DNA from: Larix sibirica | Lineage: Eukaryota > Streptophyta > Pinopsida > Pinales > Pinaceae | Reading direction: 5' to 3' | Length of the DNA stretch: 31,030 nucleotides | NCBI GenBank assembly: GCA_004151065.3 | Contig: NWUY0300008408.1 | Coordinates: 1-31,030 of the forward strand | Shown: positions 1 through 11,500 of the stretch, in pieces | Layout of the letters: each line of letters starts with the position of its first letter | Position numbering within the stretch: position 1 is the stretch's first letter | Notes under the pieces: generated by a model | Databases searched by the model: none | What the model was told of the DNA's origin: nothing | The model's input: only the letters and a program-made list of their open reading frames with translations | Position numbers and translations under genes: made by a program

Positions 1-426
1 TTGTCTCACTATGTATTCTGATTGTACATATAATCTGTGGCTTGTGCATTGCCAGTATGTAACTTTCATTACCATCTTGTCTTGACATGTACAAAATAAA
101 TGGAATTTTTCCTTCATTTCTATTATCAATGCTTTCATGAAATGTTTTTTTTCTAGTTACAATACCTTCATATCAATGCCATGAAACATTTAGATACTTC
201 AAATCTTGATTTTATACCAAAGTATAAAGTTTAAAAAAAACTTGATTTTCAAACAACTATTCTTAGCAATCGAAAATTACACCTATTTCAACAACATGTA
301 ACAATGTCGAGGACATTGCCACCACACATCTCTTGTTTAACAAATATATATTATTTAATAAATATATATTTACATTTTTAATTATTGTAATACACATTTT
401 ATTTTATAAATATATATAAGTTTGTT

Positions 427-457
<31 letters not shown>

Positions 458-1340
458 ATTTTAAATAATTGTTGTAATATATTATCATTTAAATATGTAT
501 TTATATCATTATATATAGAGAGTGTATTTATACATCCACCAACATATATTTATATGTTTAGTGCAATATTTATTATTAAACCCTGACGTGTAAAATGCCA
601 TATCTTTCTGATTGACGCGATTTAAGTTGTGCTGCAATTGTCTCGTCGAGCTCTTCGTCGTGGTACTATTTTCATTAGCATTTGAATCAATAATTCTTTT
701 GGTGAATAATTTTTTATTGTATCTATCCTTCCCATGGACGAAGAAGAGACTCCTTTGAATGCTATTTGGGATAGCCTCTTGGTCTTCTTTGAAACATTTC
801 ACTTCATATGTTCGAGCCTTTAGGGAATTACATTTGGGTCAACCATAAGTAGACAATTTCAAGACATAGCTATTTATGTGTTTCAATTGGTGGGGCCTCA
901 AGATAGTAACTTAGAAATCTTTATCCCAACAAAAATATACATGATTTAATACATTTTAATTTTAATATGATCATGTGATAGGTTTTCCAAGTAACCGAAT
1001 AAATATGATAAAGACATATAGGTTGAAATCCTTTCAAATGACAGTACTTGAAAATGCACCATTGGTCCTGTCCAATAAGAAGAAACTTAAACTTCGAAAT
1101 ATTTCTCACACACCGGAAATTTTAAAGGAATTAATCAACTTAAAGAGATATTGCATAAGTAATGAGATCATGGCTTTCCCACCAAACACTTTGATTGTTG
1201 AACTCGACTTTATTAAAAGTTCAAAACACAGAAATAAATAACCAGGTTTTATTAAAATAACAACTAAGCTAAAACAAAGTGATCCAAATATAAAAAGGCG
1301 AAACAACAAGGAAAAGTTTTTATTTATGTACATAAATGAT
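1..1340. other. AT-rich spacer, no assignable gene
   Basis: This stretch is strongly AT-rich, especially 330-520, with many TATA-like runs. Two short open frames exist: 509-802 on the minus strand (97 codons, rich in Lys, Asn, Ser and Thr) and 975-1241 on the plus strand (88 codons). Neither shows a motif I recognise. The 590-670 part is less AT-rich than its surroundings and contains several CG dinucleotides, so it could be a gene scrap, but that is inference. I looked here for a 3' LTR matching the candidate LTR that starts at 7512 and saw none. Confidence 0.5.
428..452. repeat. (TA)n microsatellite
   Basis: An uninterrupted alternating TA run of more than 20 bases is followed by a T-tract. 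It lies in an AT-rich block whose flanks also contain several shorter AATATATAT runs. Confidence 0.9.
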
Positions 1341-1349
1341 TTTCCTAAA

Positions 1350-2501
1350 CTAAGTGAAGTACTGCTTCAAAGCTTGGCTATTCACATGGAGAGTTTCCAC
1401 TTCCCCTTTCAAATTTTGTAGTTTATACATTCTAGGGCCAAGTTTCTTAGCAATAGTGTAAGGAACAAACCATAAATGTTGGAATTTTGTATGTTTTCCC
1501 TTTTCCTCGTGAGGTTGATCCCACTTCAAGACTAAGTCATCAATTTCAAATTCTTTCTTCCCTACCCATATGTTATCAAACCATCTCTTGACACTAAATT
1601 GATGAATGGTAAATTTATTTTTGGGCTTTTCTCTTTCCTCTTAGAGTTTGAGCAGGGTGTTAATTCTTTCTTATATAGTACGACTATTGGATCCTCTAGA
1701 GGCTTGGGCTAGATGGAACAAAGGCAAAAGAATATTAAGCAGAAGAATAACTTCTTTTCAATAAACTAGAGTGTAAGGAGAAACCACTAAAGCATTATTT
1801 GGTGTGACCCTATCAACCCATAAAGCATTTGGAAGAGCAGCATGCCAATTTCTTTGATTTTCAATAACAATTTTCTTAAGTATGCATATGAGGTTTTTAT
1901 TTGTAGATTCCGCTAACCCATTTCCTTGGGGGTAATGATTGGAAGAATAATGCAATTTAATTCCCCTTTCTATAACAAATTCACTTAACTTTAAAGAAGA
2001 GAAATATGAAGCATTATAAAAAACTAGGGAAATTGAAACCCCAAACTTGGTTATGATGTTTTCTTGAATAAACTTGGTGACATCATCTTCATTAACCCTG
2101 TGGAGAGCGAAAAATTTAGTCCAATGTGTGACGTAATCTGTAGCGGCGAGAATATAACGATGCTGTAATGAAGAATTCATATTTATTTCTCCAATAACAT
2201 CAAAGCCCCACTGCTCAAATGGTTTTGAAATTATCACTAGTTGCAATGGCACTGCTGGTTATATCTTCCTACCGACACCTTTCTGGCATACCACACATCT
2301 TCGGACATAAGCAAGGGAATATTTAAAAATAGTGGGGCAATAATAACCTGCATTAAGAATCTTGTTAGTAGTAGTATCTCCAGAATAATGCTCTCCAATA
2401 GGCCCATCATGCAATTCTCTCAATACCTTTTCTACATCTTCCTTTTCTAAACATTTGAGAAATACCCCACCATAATTTTTTTCAGAATAACATTCCACCA
2501 A
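1350..2501 (-). pseudogene. Ty3 integrase (element 1), inactivated
   Basis: The N-terminal zinc-binding part lies at 2259-2501: an ELHDGPIGEHYSG stretch supplies the two His and a CVVCQK stretch supplies the Cys pair. The catalytic core follows at 1758-2252 in another frame. The first Asp is present in QWGFDVIGEI. The second should lie in an FDN-type motif but reads FYNASYF near 2001-2021, a loss of a catalytic Asp. The Glu is present in YPQGNGLAESTN. The C-terminal tail, recognisable by DLVLKWDQPHEEKGKHTKFQ, runs to a stop at 1350-1352 and has at least one internal stop near 1640. The family inserts the cDNA copy into the host genome; this copy should be inactive. Confidence 0.9.
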
Positions 2502-2522
2502 TTATCTAATATGATGTTGATT

Positions 2523-3240
2523 TCAACTGGAGAGATCTCCTTTGTTTTGAATTCCAATGTTTAGGGGCATACCCATGCTGTAAATAGTGCACCAAATCTC
2601 GGTACCAAGAATCAGGGGCTGTATTAGTGGAATAAATTTCAAGTACTTTATTTTTGCTTCATCATCCCATATGTTAGCCTCTTTAGCTGAATTTTCAGTA
2701 ATTAGCTTGCACAATCCTTGGCCCTTAATGATGGTATCGAGCTTGAATTCCAAATCATAATCTTGTAATGTAGTAACCCAGTTTCCACACCTTTCTCCCA
2801 GCTCCTTTTGTACAAACAATGATCTAACTACTGGGTGAGGTACTATGATTCTGGTCCTATTTTTTAAAATGTAGGGTTTGAACTGCTTTATAGCTTTAAA
2901 TACCATGTAAGCGTGTTTGTAAACATCTAGATAATTCAGTTCATCCCCTTGTAACCTAGTGCTCATAAAAGCTATTAGATACTCGTCCCCTTGCTCTCCT
3001 TCCTAAGTGAGAAATGTTCGGATGCAAATGTATAAATGATAAAATTCTTTTCGAAATCAGGACTACTCAGAGATGGTGCATGAGTAGTTGCAGTATTAAT
3101 ATTGCAAAAGATTTTTTCTCTAATTCGGTCCACTTGAATTGCACGTCTTATTTTATAATTTGTTGCAGTGGTTTTACGATTTACACGAAATCAGATACAA
3201 AACTACAAACTAAATTGATTTTTCCCATGAATGATTGCAT
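2523..3240 (-). pseudogene. Ordinary Ty3 RNase H domain (element 1), degenerate
   Basis: This follows the RT thumb and precedes integrase, the normal place for a Ty3 RNase H. The clearest part is 2523-2966: AIKQFKPYILKNRT, then IIVPHPVVRSLFVQKELGER and a GNW..LQDYDLEFK block. An active Ty3 RNase H has an Asp in a TDAS-type motif near the start and another in a TDH-type motif before the final helix. Here the first reads IIYTFAS (near 3030-3050) and the second reads VPHP, so both acidic positions are lost. There are also stops and a frameshift around 3000-3180. The neat loss at both active sites, with the rest of the fold still readable, suggests the domain had become structural before this copy decayed. 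Confidence 0.8.
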
Positions 3241-4339
3241 ATATTTTTTGTTATGAGGCATGGGAATCTGTAGAATGGCTCGTATTCTCTAAGGATCAAT
3301 TGAGATTCCTTTTTTTGAAATAATATGTCCCATTAATATCCCTTCTAACACAACAAATACACTTTTCTTGGGGTTGAGGGAAATACCATATTTTCGACAT
3401 CAATAAAAAATTTGTTTCAAATGATAGGCATGGTCTTACCTTTTCTTGGAGGATACTGTGACATCATATAAATATACAGCCACACTATGACCAATCAAAC
3501 CACGAAATGCAATGTCCATGGCCCTTTGAAATGTGGCTCCAACATTCATAAGACCAAAAGGCATTCTATGAAAGGAAAAAGTTCCCCATTTGGTGTGAAA
3601 CGTATTTTTGAGGCAATCTTCTTTGGCCACAAATACTTGGTTGTATTTGGAAAACCCGTCCAATAAAAAGAACATTTCCGAACCAGAGACGAGTTGCAAT
3701 ATCTTCTCCATGGGAAGAATATGATAATTGTTCTTGTCAGATGCCCTATTCAAGTTCTGGAAGTCCACACATAGTCTTATTTCTCCAGAATTCTTCCGTA
3801 TTGGCACTAAATTAGCTACCCACTCGGAATGCTTGACCTTAAATATGATCTTAGCATCAAGAAAGTTTTTCAATTCCTTTTGGATTAGCAGTTCCAGCGT
3901 AGGATGTACTTTCTGAAGTTTTTGCTGAAATGGTTTAACTCCTTGCTTGATAGTGATGACGTGTTGTATAATGCTTGTAACATATGTTTTCAGATCATCA
4001 TAAGTCCAAGCAAATACATTTTTATATTGCTGAAAAAAACTGAATAAACTTGTGTCTTTCACCCAATGAACAATAGGTTCCAAGGTTCACATATTTCGGT
4101 TCTTTCTCGGTGCCCAAATTTACTAACTCGTATTGCATAGAAGAGATGTGTGTTTTAACATTTACTGGTTTTCTAAATTTATGCTGCAAATCAAATAACT
4201 TCTTAAGAGTGCATACCCCTTTAGGCATGCAATTTTCTCCAGACTGCTTTTCATCCATTTTCAACAAATTTGATTGATGTTTTGCTTCATCAATGATTGA
4301 ATCTTTAAACGTATCTTCATATGTCAAAAAATATATCAT
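3240..4339 (-). pseudogene. Ty3 reverse transcriptase (element 1), inactivated
   Basis: Two frames joined near 4022-4083 cover the RT. A leader at 4022-4339 shows ERHKFIQFF, then 3436-4083 gives NVFAWTYDDL, VNKxR-type palm entry, RLCVDFQNLNRAS, LLDGFSKYNQ (catalytic Asp present, near 3640-3670), WGTFSFHRMPFGLMN and ATFQRAMD. The YxDD box reads YLYDVTV near 3463-3482, so the first catalytic Asp is lost. The thumb continues to about 3240 with CRKYGISLNPKKSVF and GILMGHIISKKGISIDP, interrupted by a stop near 3403 and another near 3290. The family copies element RNA into DNA in cytoplasmic particles. Confidence 0.93.
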
Positions 4340-4344
4340 CTATT

Positions 4345-4840
4345 GATCATCGTCAAATACTCTCCCATTTGTTACATTATCAGGGACAGATGGCGTGAAA
4401 AGCAATTCAATAAATTTTTTACCACTAAGTGGAATCAAATGAGAAGCAATATCAGCTAATAAATCACCCGTAGTATTATTTGAGCTAGTAATGGAATTAA
4501 TATTAAAAGCATCAAAATTTGAAATCAGATTCCATACCTCTGTCTGGTACCCTTTTAAGTGTGGAGACAAACAATGAATGTTGTTTCTAATATGTCTAAC
4601 AATTATCTTTGAATCACCAAAAACTAGTAAATTTTTAACATTAAAATCAATAGCCTTCTTGAGCCCTTGAATCAGAGATTCATACTCCATTGTGTTATTG
4701 GTGCATTCAAATTCTAATCTATAGGAGAGAAAGGTTCTATTATTATGAGGGTCTACAAGGACACAACCTGACCCTGCTCCCTACTGCATTTTGGGACCAT
4801 CAAAATATAAAGTCCAAAAATCAAATCCTACTCTATTTAT
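4345..4840 (-). pseudogene. Additional RNase H (aRNH) upstream of RT, element 1
   Basis: An RNase H fold lies between protease and RT. Motifs in order are WTLYFDG (first Asp, near 4800), ECTNN followed by MEYESLIQGL (Glu, near 4685), VFGDSKIIV (second Asp, near 4610) and LLADIASHLI (last Asp, near 4450). All four acidic positions are present. It is in the same frame as the protease, and only one TAG, near 4785, separates the first motif from the rest. This domain is distinct from the ordinary RNase H at 2523-3240. The archaeal-like second RNase H is known from plant Tat-type Ty3 elements and plant L1s. The odd feature is its position ahead of RT, which element 2 also shows. Confidence 0.85.
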
Positions 4841-4999
4841 AGAATCAAGGTTAGCATCTAATTCTACATCAGTAACTAATTCTATTATGTTACATCCATT
4901 ATCATCAACCCGTGAAAAATGAAGGAGATCGGACTGTTTGTCTGATTCATGATTGGTTGTTTCCATTTGATAACAACCTGGTTCAGTTTCCAAAAAGTA

Positions 5000-5740
5000 A
5001 TTACCCAATACTAAATGTGCAAAATTAACAGGTTCATTATTTATTTCCAACTCAGTAACCTTCAGTTTCATGTGTGGCTCTTTATTTACCTTTATTTGAT
5101 TATGCTTTTTTTGATATGGAAACCATAAGTGAGAACAACCAGTAGCAAAATACCCATTCAGTTTACTTGACCAATCCCTACTCAGTAATAATCCATAAGC
5201 TTCTAGTATGTCTACTACAACAATATCAATAAATTGACATACTCTTTGATCCGCAACCAGCCTTATTAGGACATTCTTCATTTCCCGCACCACTTCAACA
5301 TCAGATCTATCAAGTGGAATAATCCTAGAAAGAGAAAGTATAGGTTGTCCATTAATATTTTACAAATGGAAAGCGACATAATGTTAGAAAATGCTCCATA
5401 ATCCACCAAACAATTATGTACATTATAATTGAAAATTTCAAAAGTGAGTAGAAAATGCGAAGTCTAAAATTTAGATTTACCACCGATGCTGGCATCATTG
5501 ATTTATGTGTCTGGTTCTACAGTAACTTGTTGTTTCTCATTAATAGAAGAATCATTTGTTTGCGAGTTGAGGTCCAATGCTTCTATTAATCTCTTTCTCT
5601 GTTGAGGAAGATTACAAATTTCAAAGAGATATATTAGCTTTGGTCTTCTTTATGTCTTCTATCACATCATACCCCATGTTATGATCTCCTCCAACATTTC
5701 CGACTATCACAGTGTTATTTGATGAAGGGGTTGATCCTTT
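5000..5740 (-). pseudogene. Retropepsin-type protease and preceding linker (element 1)
   Basis: The linker carries IEDIKKTKANISL near 5620-5670 and a PQQRKRLIEALD stretch, a block that comes just before protease in related plant Ty3 elements. The active-site region at about 5390-5410 reads CLVDYGAFSN, where the family normally has DSG or DTG; the Asp is kept but the next residue is Tyr. The second half gives AYGLLLSRDWSSKLNGYF at about 5140-5200, the usual LGRDW-like block. It joins the aRNH without a gene break. Frameshifts near 5300-5390 and 5500-5600 separate the parts. The enzyme cleaves the Gag-Pol precursor. Confidence 0.75.
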
Positions 5741-6048
5741 GGGCTTAATAAGGGATAAATTTCTTAAAGTTTCTGCAGTGTTGAGAGGTCTCTTCTCCAC
5801 TGGATTTTAGGGTTGTTGTGTTGCAGTATTCACTTTACTCTGAGTCTTATGAATAACATTATTTGTCTTACTTCGTGGAACTTATTTATCTTGATTGTCC
5901 ACAGGACCTTGAATTCTTAATGCATGATCGATAGGAGAAACCTGTACATTATGTATCTATGTTATCTCTTCGTCATCTTCCAAGTCTAGATTCGGTGCCC
6001 AATCCGACAATACAAACATGGTTTCTTCCATTGTTTCCCTTGTCTCAT
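5741..6048 (-). other. Gag-protease linker, decayed
   Basis: The minus strand can be read through here as a low-complexity linker rich in Thr, Asn and Pro, with several stops. No domain is recognisable. It connects the gag zinc-knuckle-like region to the conserved block in front of the protease. Confidence 0.5.
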
Positions 6049-7482
6049 TTAATTGTACCTTTCATTTTCTTCCTCTTCATCCAAAACTTGTTTATCCAAT
6101 AGTTGATTCATCACCAAAGTCATGGAATTAATCCATTGAGGACAAGTTTTTTCTAAATGGTGTTCTTGGTGAAATGTGCAAAAATGGCCCATGCCTACCT
6201 CATTTAGGTTGAGTACAGGGGATTTGTTTGTTGAAGGTTTTGGAGTTTCTTTCTTTCTTTTATAAAATGGTTTAAATGGTTTCTTTGTAGAAGAGCTCAC
6301 TCCTTTCTCCTTTTTACAAATCTACAATCTTATTAGATAGCTTCTGAACCAACTTAACAACGCTTTCTAAATCAATGGACTGTTCTTAGAAGAGATAGGT
6401 TTGGGTCCTGTTTCAACAAAGTGCTTAACTATACTGTTCATTTCTATCTCAATCTTATTAGTCTCTTCGAAATTTTCTACTAGAGTATTCTTGCAAAAAC
6501 GTTTGAAAAACACGGCTAAGGAAGGATGAAGGGTTGTAGTATAATAATCTACTAAAGATTCGTCAGTAGGTTTAGAGGTGGAGATGAACTTATTCAAAAT
6601 AGTTGAACTTATTCAAAATGGTTGTAAATCTCTTATTAAAATCCCGCACCTTTTCTCTCTTATCCATCTTGAGATACAACAATTCTTTCATGAGAGAGGA
6701 TAATGTTCTTTGCTCACCAAATTTACTGAGAAAAGCCTTTTCAAAACTATATGAATCAACAACATATCCAACCTGCAGACTGAAATACCATGATGAAGCC
6801 TGAGGCTCAAAAGTATAAATAAATAAACGACTTACTACATTCTCATGATATACATTTAGAAGATTTAAGACCAGATAATTTTTTTTCAAATGGTCATCTG
6901 CTATTATGCCTTTTCCAGGATCAAATTTAGGGAAAACCCGCTCAGGGTATTTGGGTAGATCATGAAGATGAGCAGGTAATTTTAAAGGACCTTGGACCCT
7001 CCAAGCTGGTGGTTGATTTACATTATGAGCCATATGGAAAATACATGGAGGTATATGTGGAGTTGACTAGGTCTTATGAGAAGAGGCAGAATTAGGTGAA
7101 GATGGTCGTATTTGATCAATAGGTTCAGGTATATCTTGTAAGGATAAATCCACCAATTCTTCCAAGGATTCAATTAGAACAGACTCCTTGTTCTATTTAG
7201 ATTTTCTACGAGGAGCACGTCTTCTAGCCTAATAGTGGAATCACAGGAAATCCTCCAAGTTTTCTAATGTAAGATCTGGTATAATTTTTTGAAATTATCA
7301 ACTTCTTGGTGTGGTAGTGTGTACAAAGTTTCAACTTGTTGCAATTCAGGGTTACTATCTTTGTAGTAATCAGTTTTGTGTCCAGTTTCATTTGTTGCTT
7401 GAACTGAACCTTCAGGTTGTGATGTATCGGGTGGAGATCCAAAGCAAAATCCTCGATGGAAAAGACTTCCTCTACCAGCCAT
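6049..7482 (-). pseudogene. Gag (element 1), frameshifted
   Basis: The likely start is the ATG at 7480-7482 (MAGRGSLFHRGF), only ten bases beyond the candidate primer-binding site. The frame breaks near 7265, resumes through a Ser/Pro-rich section (ESLEELVDLSLQDIPEP), then gives the capsid-like core at 6590-7033 with FEPQASSWYFSL, FLSKFGEQRTL and VRDFNKRFTTILNKF. A 19-bp tandem duplication at 6587-6624 breaks the frame at 6590-6597. The C-terminal part at 6049-6300 contains FCTFHQEHHLEKTC, a zinc-knuckle-like Cys/His cluster with one Cys replaced by His, following a basic KPFYKRKKETPK stretch. Gag packages the element RNA. Confidence 0.85.
6587..6624. repeat. 19-bp tandem duplication inside gag
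   Basis: The units at 6587-6605 and 6606-6624 are adjacent and differ at one base (AACTTATTCAAAAT[A/G]GTTG). Nineteen is not a multiple of three, and the gag frame is broken exactly at this point. The duplication is therefore the visible cause of that break. Confidence 0.9.
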
Positions 7483-7492
7483 ACACTTACGA

Positions 7493-7511
7493 CCCTCCTT
7501 CTAGTGCCAAA
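7493..7511 (-). other. Candidate primer-binding site of element 1
   Basis: The minus strand reads TTTGGCACTAGAAGGAGGG directly after an ...ACA end at 7512. Plant Ty3 elements commonly have TTGGCGCC... at this place, so TGGCAC followed by a purine-rich stretch fits a tRNA primer-binding site. I cannot name the tRNA with confidence. The gag ATG starts only ten bases downstream, which leaves almost no leader. Confidence 0.55.
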
Positions 7512-8477
7512 TGTTGATGCCTGGAAAAATCCTCGCGTCGACAGTAGGGGCTCTCCTCAATGAAAATTACCAATTAGACTCTTCACGGTTTGGAATAGGG
7601 AACCCATCCGACTTACGGTCTGGCTACCGTTCAAGATAGTTTTGGAATGAATCTGTCGGATGCAGCCCGACCCACCATTTAAGATTTAAATTGATATTAA
7701 ATGAAGCGCATGCTACTAAATCTAAATGCAAAGGCTTATTCTCACTAAACTACAGTTGTTTGACCGATAGGAAGAAGCCTCACACACTGATGTGCAAATT
7801 CTTACCTCCCATCTTATCACTTATGTTATTGTCAGTCACCCAAGTGAATTCCCTAATTAAATGCAATATTTTATTTAAACTAAACTATCCTTGCAAGGAG
7901 CGAGATTAAGAGAGAGCAACATAAGGTAACTGCAACATGCATTTTATAGGAGATAACCAATGAAAATAAACACATTTAACAATTACAAAATAAAGTTAAC
8001 ACATTATATAACTTGAGCATTAACATTCATTACATCCATTGCTTGTAGAAAGCAAAGAAAACTGTGTTCACTTGCATATGCACTAAAATAATCCATAAAC
8101 TATTAGAATAATACAACATAAACAAAAACAATCTTACTACATTTTATTGAACAAAAGGTAGGAAATCAGTTCCATGCATTCATCCACACATTTTGACATA
8201 GTCTCCATTGCAAGCTTCCACCCAGAAAATCGCCTCGTTCATTATCTGAAATAATTCTTACATATGAGTTTCTGCAAAATCCTTCTTAAAGCAAAAGCCC
8301 CATCCTCTACCTAATTTCCTCTCTTTATCCTTTCTATTCGACCCCTTAGGTGGATTTTCAGTTCACCTTCCTTTAGCTACAACCCTTTGCCTTCTAGGAA
8401 TTTGTCATATTTCAGTTACAACTAAAATAAACGAGACAAAAAATACGTAATAAAGTAAAATAAAATTGTTACATCAT
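7512..8477 (-). repeat. Candidate 5' LTR of element 1
   Basis: On the plus strand the segment starts TGTTGATGCC next to the primer-binding site and may end TTACATCA at 8477, giving TG...CA borders. The far end is uncertain. On the minus strand a TTCAATAAAATG near 8155 would serve as a polyadenylation signal. No partner LTR is visible in the window, so the direct-repeat test cannot be made. The segment has no credible open frame; the 72-codon plus frame at 7691-7909 has no motif. Confidence 0.4.
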
Positions 8478-8559
8478 GAAGGTGGGGCGCCCTCTTGAGT
8501 TTGTATAAATTCATACAAAAACCCCACTTTCATAAGTTATAACATTCAATTGTTGTGGC

Positions 8560-11500
8560 TCCAACAACCATAAGGGTACTTCATGAAAAAGATAAATCTT
8601 TAGCCATTTCATTAAGGCCTTTAGTTTTTGAGCCATGCCCATTAGCCAAGTATTGGGTTTTCAACGTTGCTTTCCCAATGCATACATGCATGTATTATGG
8701 AGTAAGATTTTCCAGATTATGGATAGCAACTATGTCTTCATCCTTAATGGTTTTCAACTCAACCAATCTCTACTCTTTCGGTATAGGGTTTTCAAATGGG
8801 CCAGGAGAAGGCAAATGGCGTTTTTCAAAAGCTTTGGCTATATTCTGATGGATCCCTTCACATCTAGAAATAAAGTCTACTTCTTCATTTTTCAATTTCC
8901 TCTCAGACTTTTGGAAATGGTCTAGAGTTGCAAAATCCAATCTCAATTCTTCTGTAGATCTCTTATACAAATGGGGAGGGATTTCCTTTGATTTCTTTCT
9001 CCAAGCAGTTAGCTTCTTCATTTGGTTATGAATATCCCCTAGCTTTTTTCGAGTGGCAGTAGTTGTCTCGGATATCTGCTTGAGTCTGGCCACCATTCCC
9101 TGCACTTCAAATGTTTGTTCTATGAGTATCTCCCAAGAATGGAACCATTTTTCATTATGGGTGGATGCACAATCATAAAACATGGTTAAATCTCTCTTCT
9201 TCTCTTGTGCTGTGTTCAATGTAATTGTCAATGAATCATTTTCTTGATTAAGCTCTGCTACTTGAGCTTGTAGGGATCACTTTTCAATAGTGAGGGATTC
9301 TATTTGTCGGTCCCATTGATTTTCCTTTGATTACATCTCTTGTAATTGGGAATTTAAATATGTCTTCTCTCCTTCCAATATTACCACTTGAACATTTATG
9401 GAATCTCTTTCTGCTTCCAGACTTTGAATGGTGTTCATGGATTCTCCCTTTTCAAATTCAAGGGTATCCCATTGACATTTGAGTTCAATTCCTTCATTCC
9501 TTGCTTGAACCAGATTGTCCTTGAGTTTAACTACCTTGGCCTTACTGATTTATACATTCTCTATCAATTTGTGTATATTTTCTTCATTGTCCATGGATGT
9601 AGCTACTCACATAGATGCTTTGAACTTCGGGTCCCTATTGGTACCTTCAACCACTAGGACTTCTTGTAATGTTACTACATCAGGCTATGGGGCAATTTTA
9701 AGCCTCATTTTTGTCTGCTTCATGATGGTATTTATTTTGGGATCATAAATTATAGTCTCCAACTTAGCTATGGCATGTTGCTTGGAGGGTGTGAATGGAG
9801 TGAGTCCCAACTCAGTAAAAGGAATATGTCCTCCAATGAGTGGAACTTTCATGTTGGTGTATGTTGTAGCATCAATGTCCATATCTTGGCCTTCATTTCC
9901 CAGTTCTTCACCTCCTTGTTGACCTTGAATTTCCACAACTTTCTTGAATGCTTCTTCATCTTCTTTTTCCTTTTGGATTTCCTCCTACAGAGCTTCTTCC
10001 CGTTGTTGTTGTATTAACTTGTCCCTTTTATATTCTTGTTTTGCTGTAAGCTTATCTAGTTGCTCTTTTTCATCCTTTTCTGTAATTCTTCCACATCCTC
10101 TCTTGATTTTCTCTCTTCCTCATCCTTCCTTGATAGCTCTTCTTCCTAGAATATTTTTCTTGTTTCTACCAAGAGGGATTCTTCCACAACTTTCTTCGTA
10201 GCAGCTTCTTCTAATTTTTGTTGTTTCAAGGCATCTGATGGTTTGCTCGAGCTCGCCTCCTTACCACACTTTCTTTTATTGAGTCTTTTTTCCAGTTCTA
10301 TGAGAATTGGGACCCGCATATATACTTATTCTGCCTTCAAAAATTGGTTAGCATATTCATAATGAATTTTGACAACCCTTCAATGCAAATCCACCTTTTG
10401 GAGACTATCATTTCTTACAAAGATCTTCTCGCCAAAGTGAAATAAATCCATGTCCTTTACTAGTTCCTTGGCATATTTGAACTTGTTCAACCTATATGAT
10501 TTGACTATCAATGGAAGTGGAGGCCAAAAATCCTTCTTATAGTTATGCAAGAAATGGTCAATGCCATTTAAAAATGTCTTCCTCACAATTTCTTTCAAAA
10601 TGATGCAATCTATGACATACTTGGGTAACAACAATGGACCCTTCTATCATCCATAGACACACAAGTATGTGCCTTCAGGGGTGAGATAGTAATCCCCTAA
10701 TTGAGTGACTACTCTAAGAGCCTCCTCGGACATGCAATATGGTTCCTTTTCATATATCAATTTGTATAAGGGAACCACGAACTCCTCGCAAATTTGTTTG
10801 CAGTATTTCGCATGCTCTTGGGCCCACAAAATTTGATACGCCACATAAATAGGAGAATCATTGGGATTTCCACCCACATCCGAGAACCAGAAAGGGGTGT
10901 AGAGTCATGATACAATCTACCAAATAAGAAGACATATGGAATTCAACCTTCTTTACCTTGAGGCCTTGCCGAGAATCTTTGAATGCTTGGACCATGTTGT
11001 CAGAAATAATTTTTGCCCAATTAAAAACAATACCATGCATTGTAATATGATAAAGTAAGGGTACCCAACTAAGCTTGTAATGAGTTGAGTTGGGCCTCCC
11101 ATAGACCTTGCATATGAGAGTAGCAACAATCCTGAAAGGAGTCTTCAAAAATTTAGTTTCATATTCCCCGTTGTCTCTCTGTCCCAACTGCTTTCCAGGC
11201 AACAACATCTTCTTTGCACATTCTACATAGTACAATTTCAAGTTTGCTAGCCATTATTCTATAAAAAACGCTCTTAGAGTTGGGATTCTTTATGCTTTTC
11301 CGATATGTTCAGGATGGAATGAAGAAAAACCTTTCCCCATAGCACTTGTAATGATCTGGGATTTCGTATCAATATGGGGAAGGATCCATCCTATCACTTC
11401 AGGACAAGGAATAATTTAGTCTTGGATGTAGCCTTGTGAAGTCCTGACTTTTTAATGTTATGATGACTTAAATCTTCCTCAATGGTTTCTTTTGGGACAT

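Larger units (their letters stand above)
1350..7512 (-). mobile_element. Ty3/gypsy element 1 internal region (decayed)
   Basis: Reading the minus strand from 7512 down to 1350, the order is primer-binding-site candidate, gag, protease, an additional RNase H, reverse transcriptase, a degenerate ordinary RNase H, and integrase. RT before integrase defines the Ty3/gypsy order. The copy is dead: stops and frameshifts occur throughout, the RT YxDD box reads YLYD, and the second integrase Asp is Tyr. No 3' LTR is visible between 1 and 1350, so the 3' end is truncated or diverged. The lineage resembles plant Ty3 elements known to carry two RNase H domains (Tat-like), but I cannot place it by phylogeny. 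Confidence 0.9.

Noticed and set aside
509-802. A small host gene on the minus strand
   Set aside because: There is no recognisable domain and composition is low complexity; it is mentioned only as an unassigned frame.
9388-10201. Plus-strand frames opposite the coiled-coil gene
   Set aside because: They are antisense readings of a Lys/Glu-rich coding strand, which produce Phe/Leu/Ser-rich frames by complementarity.
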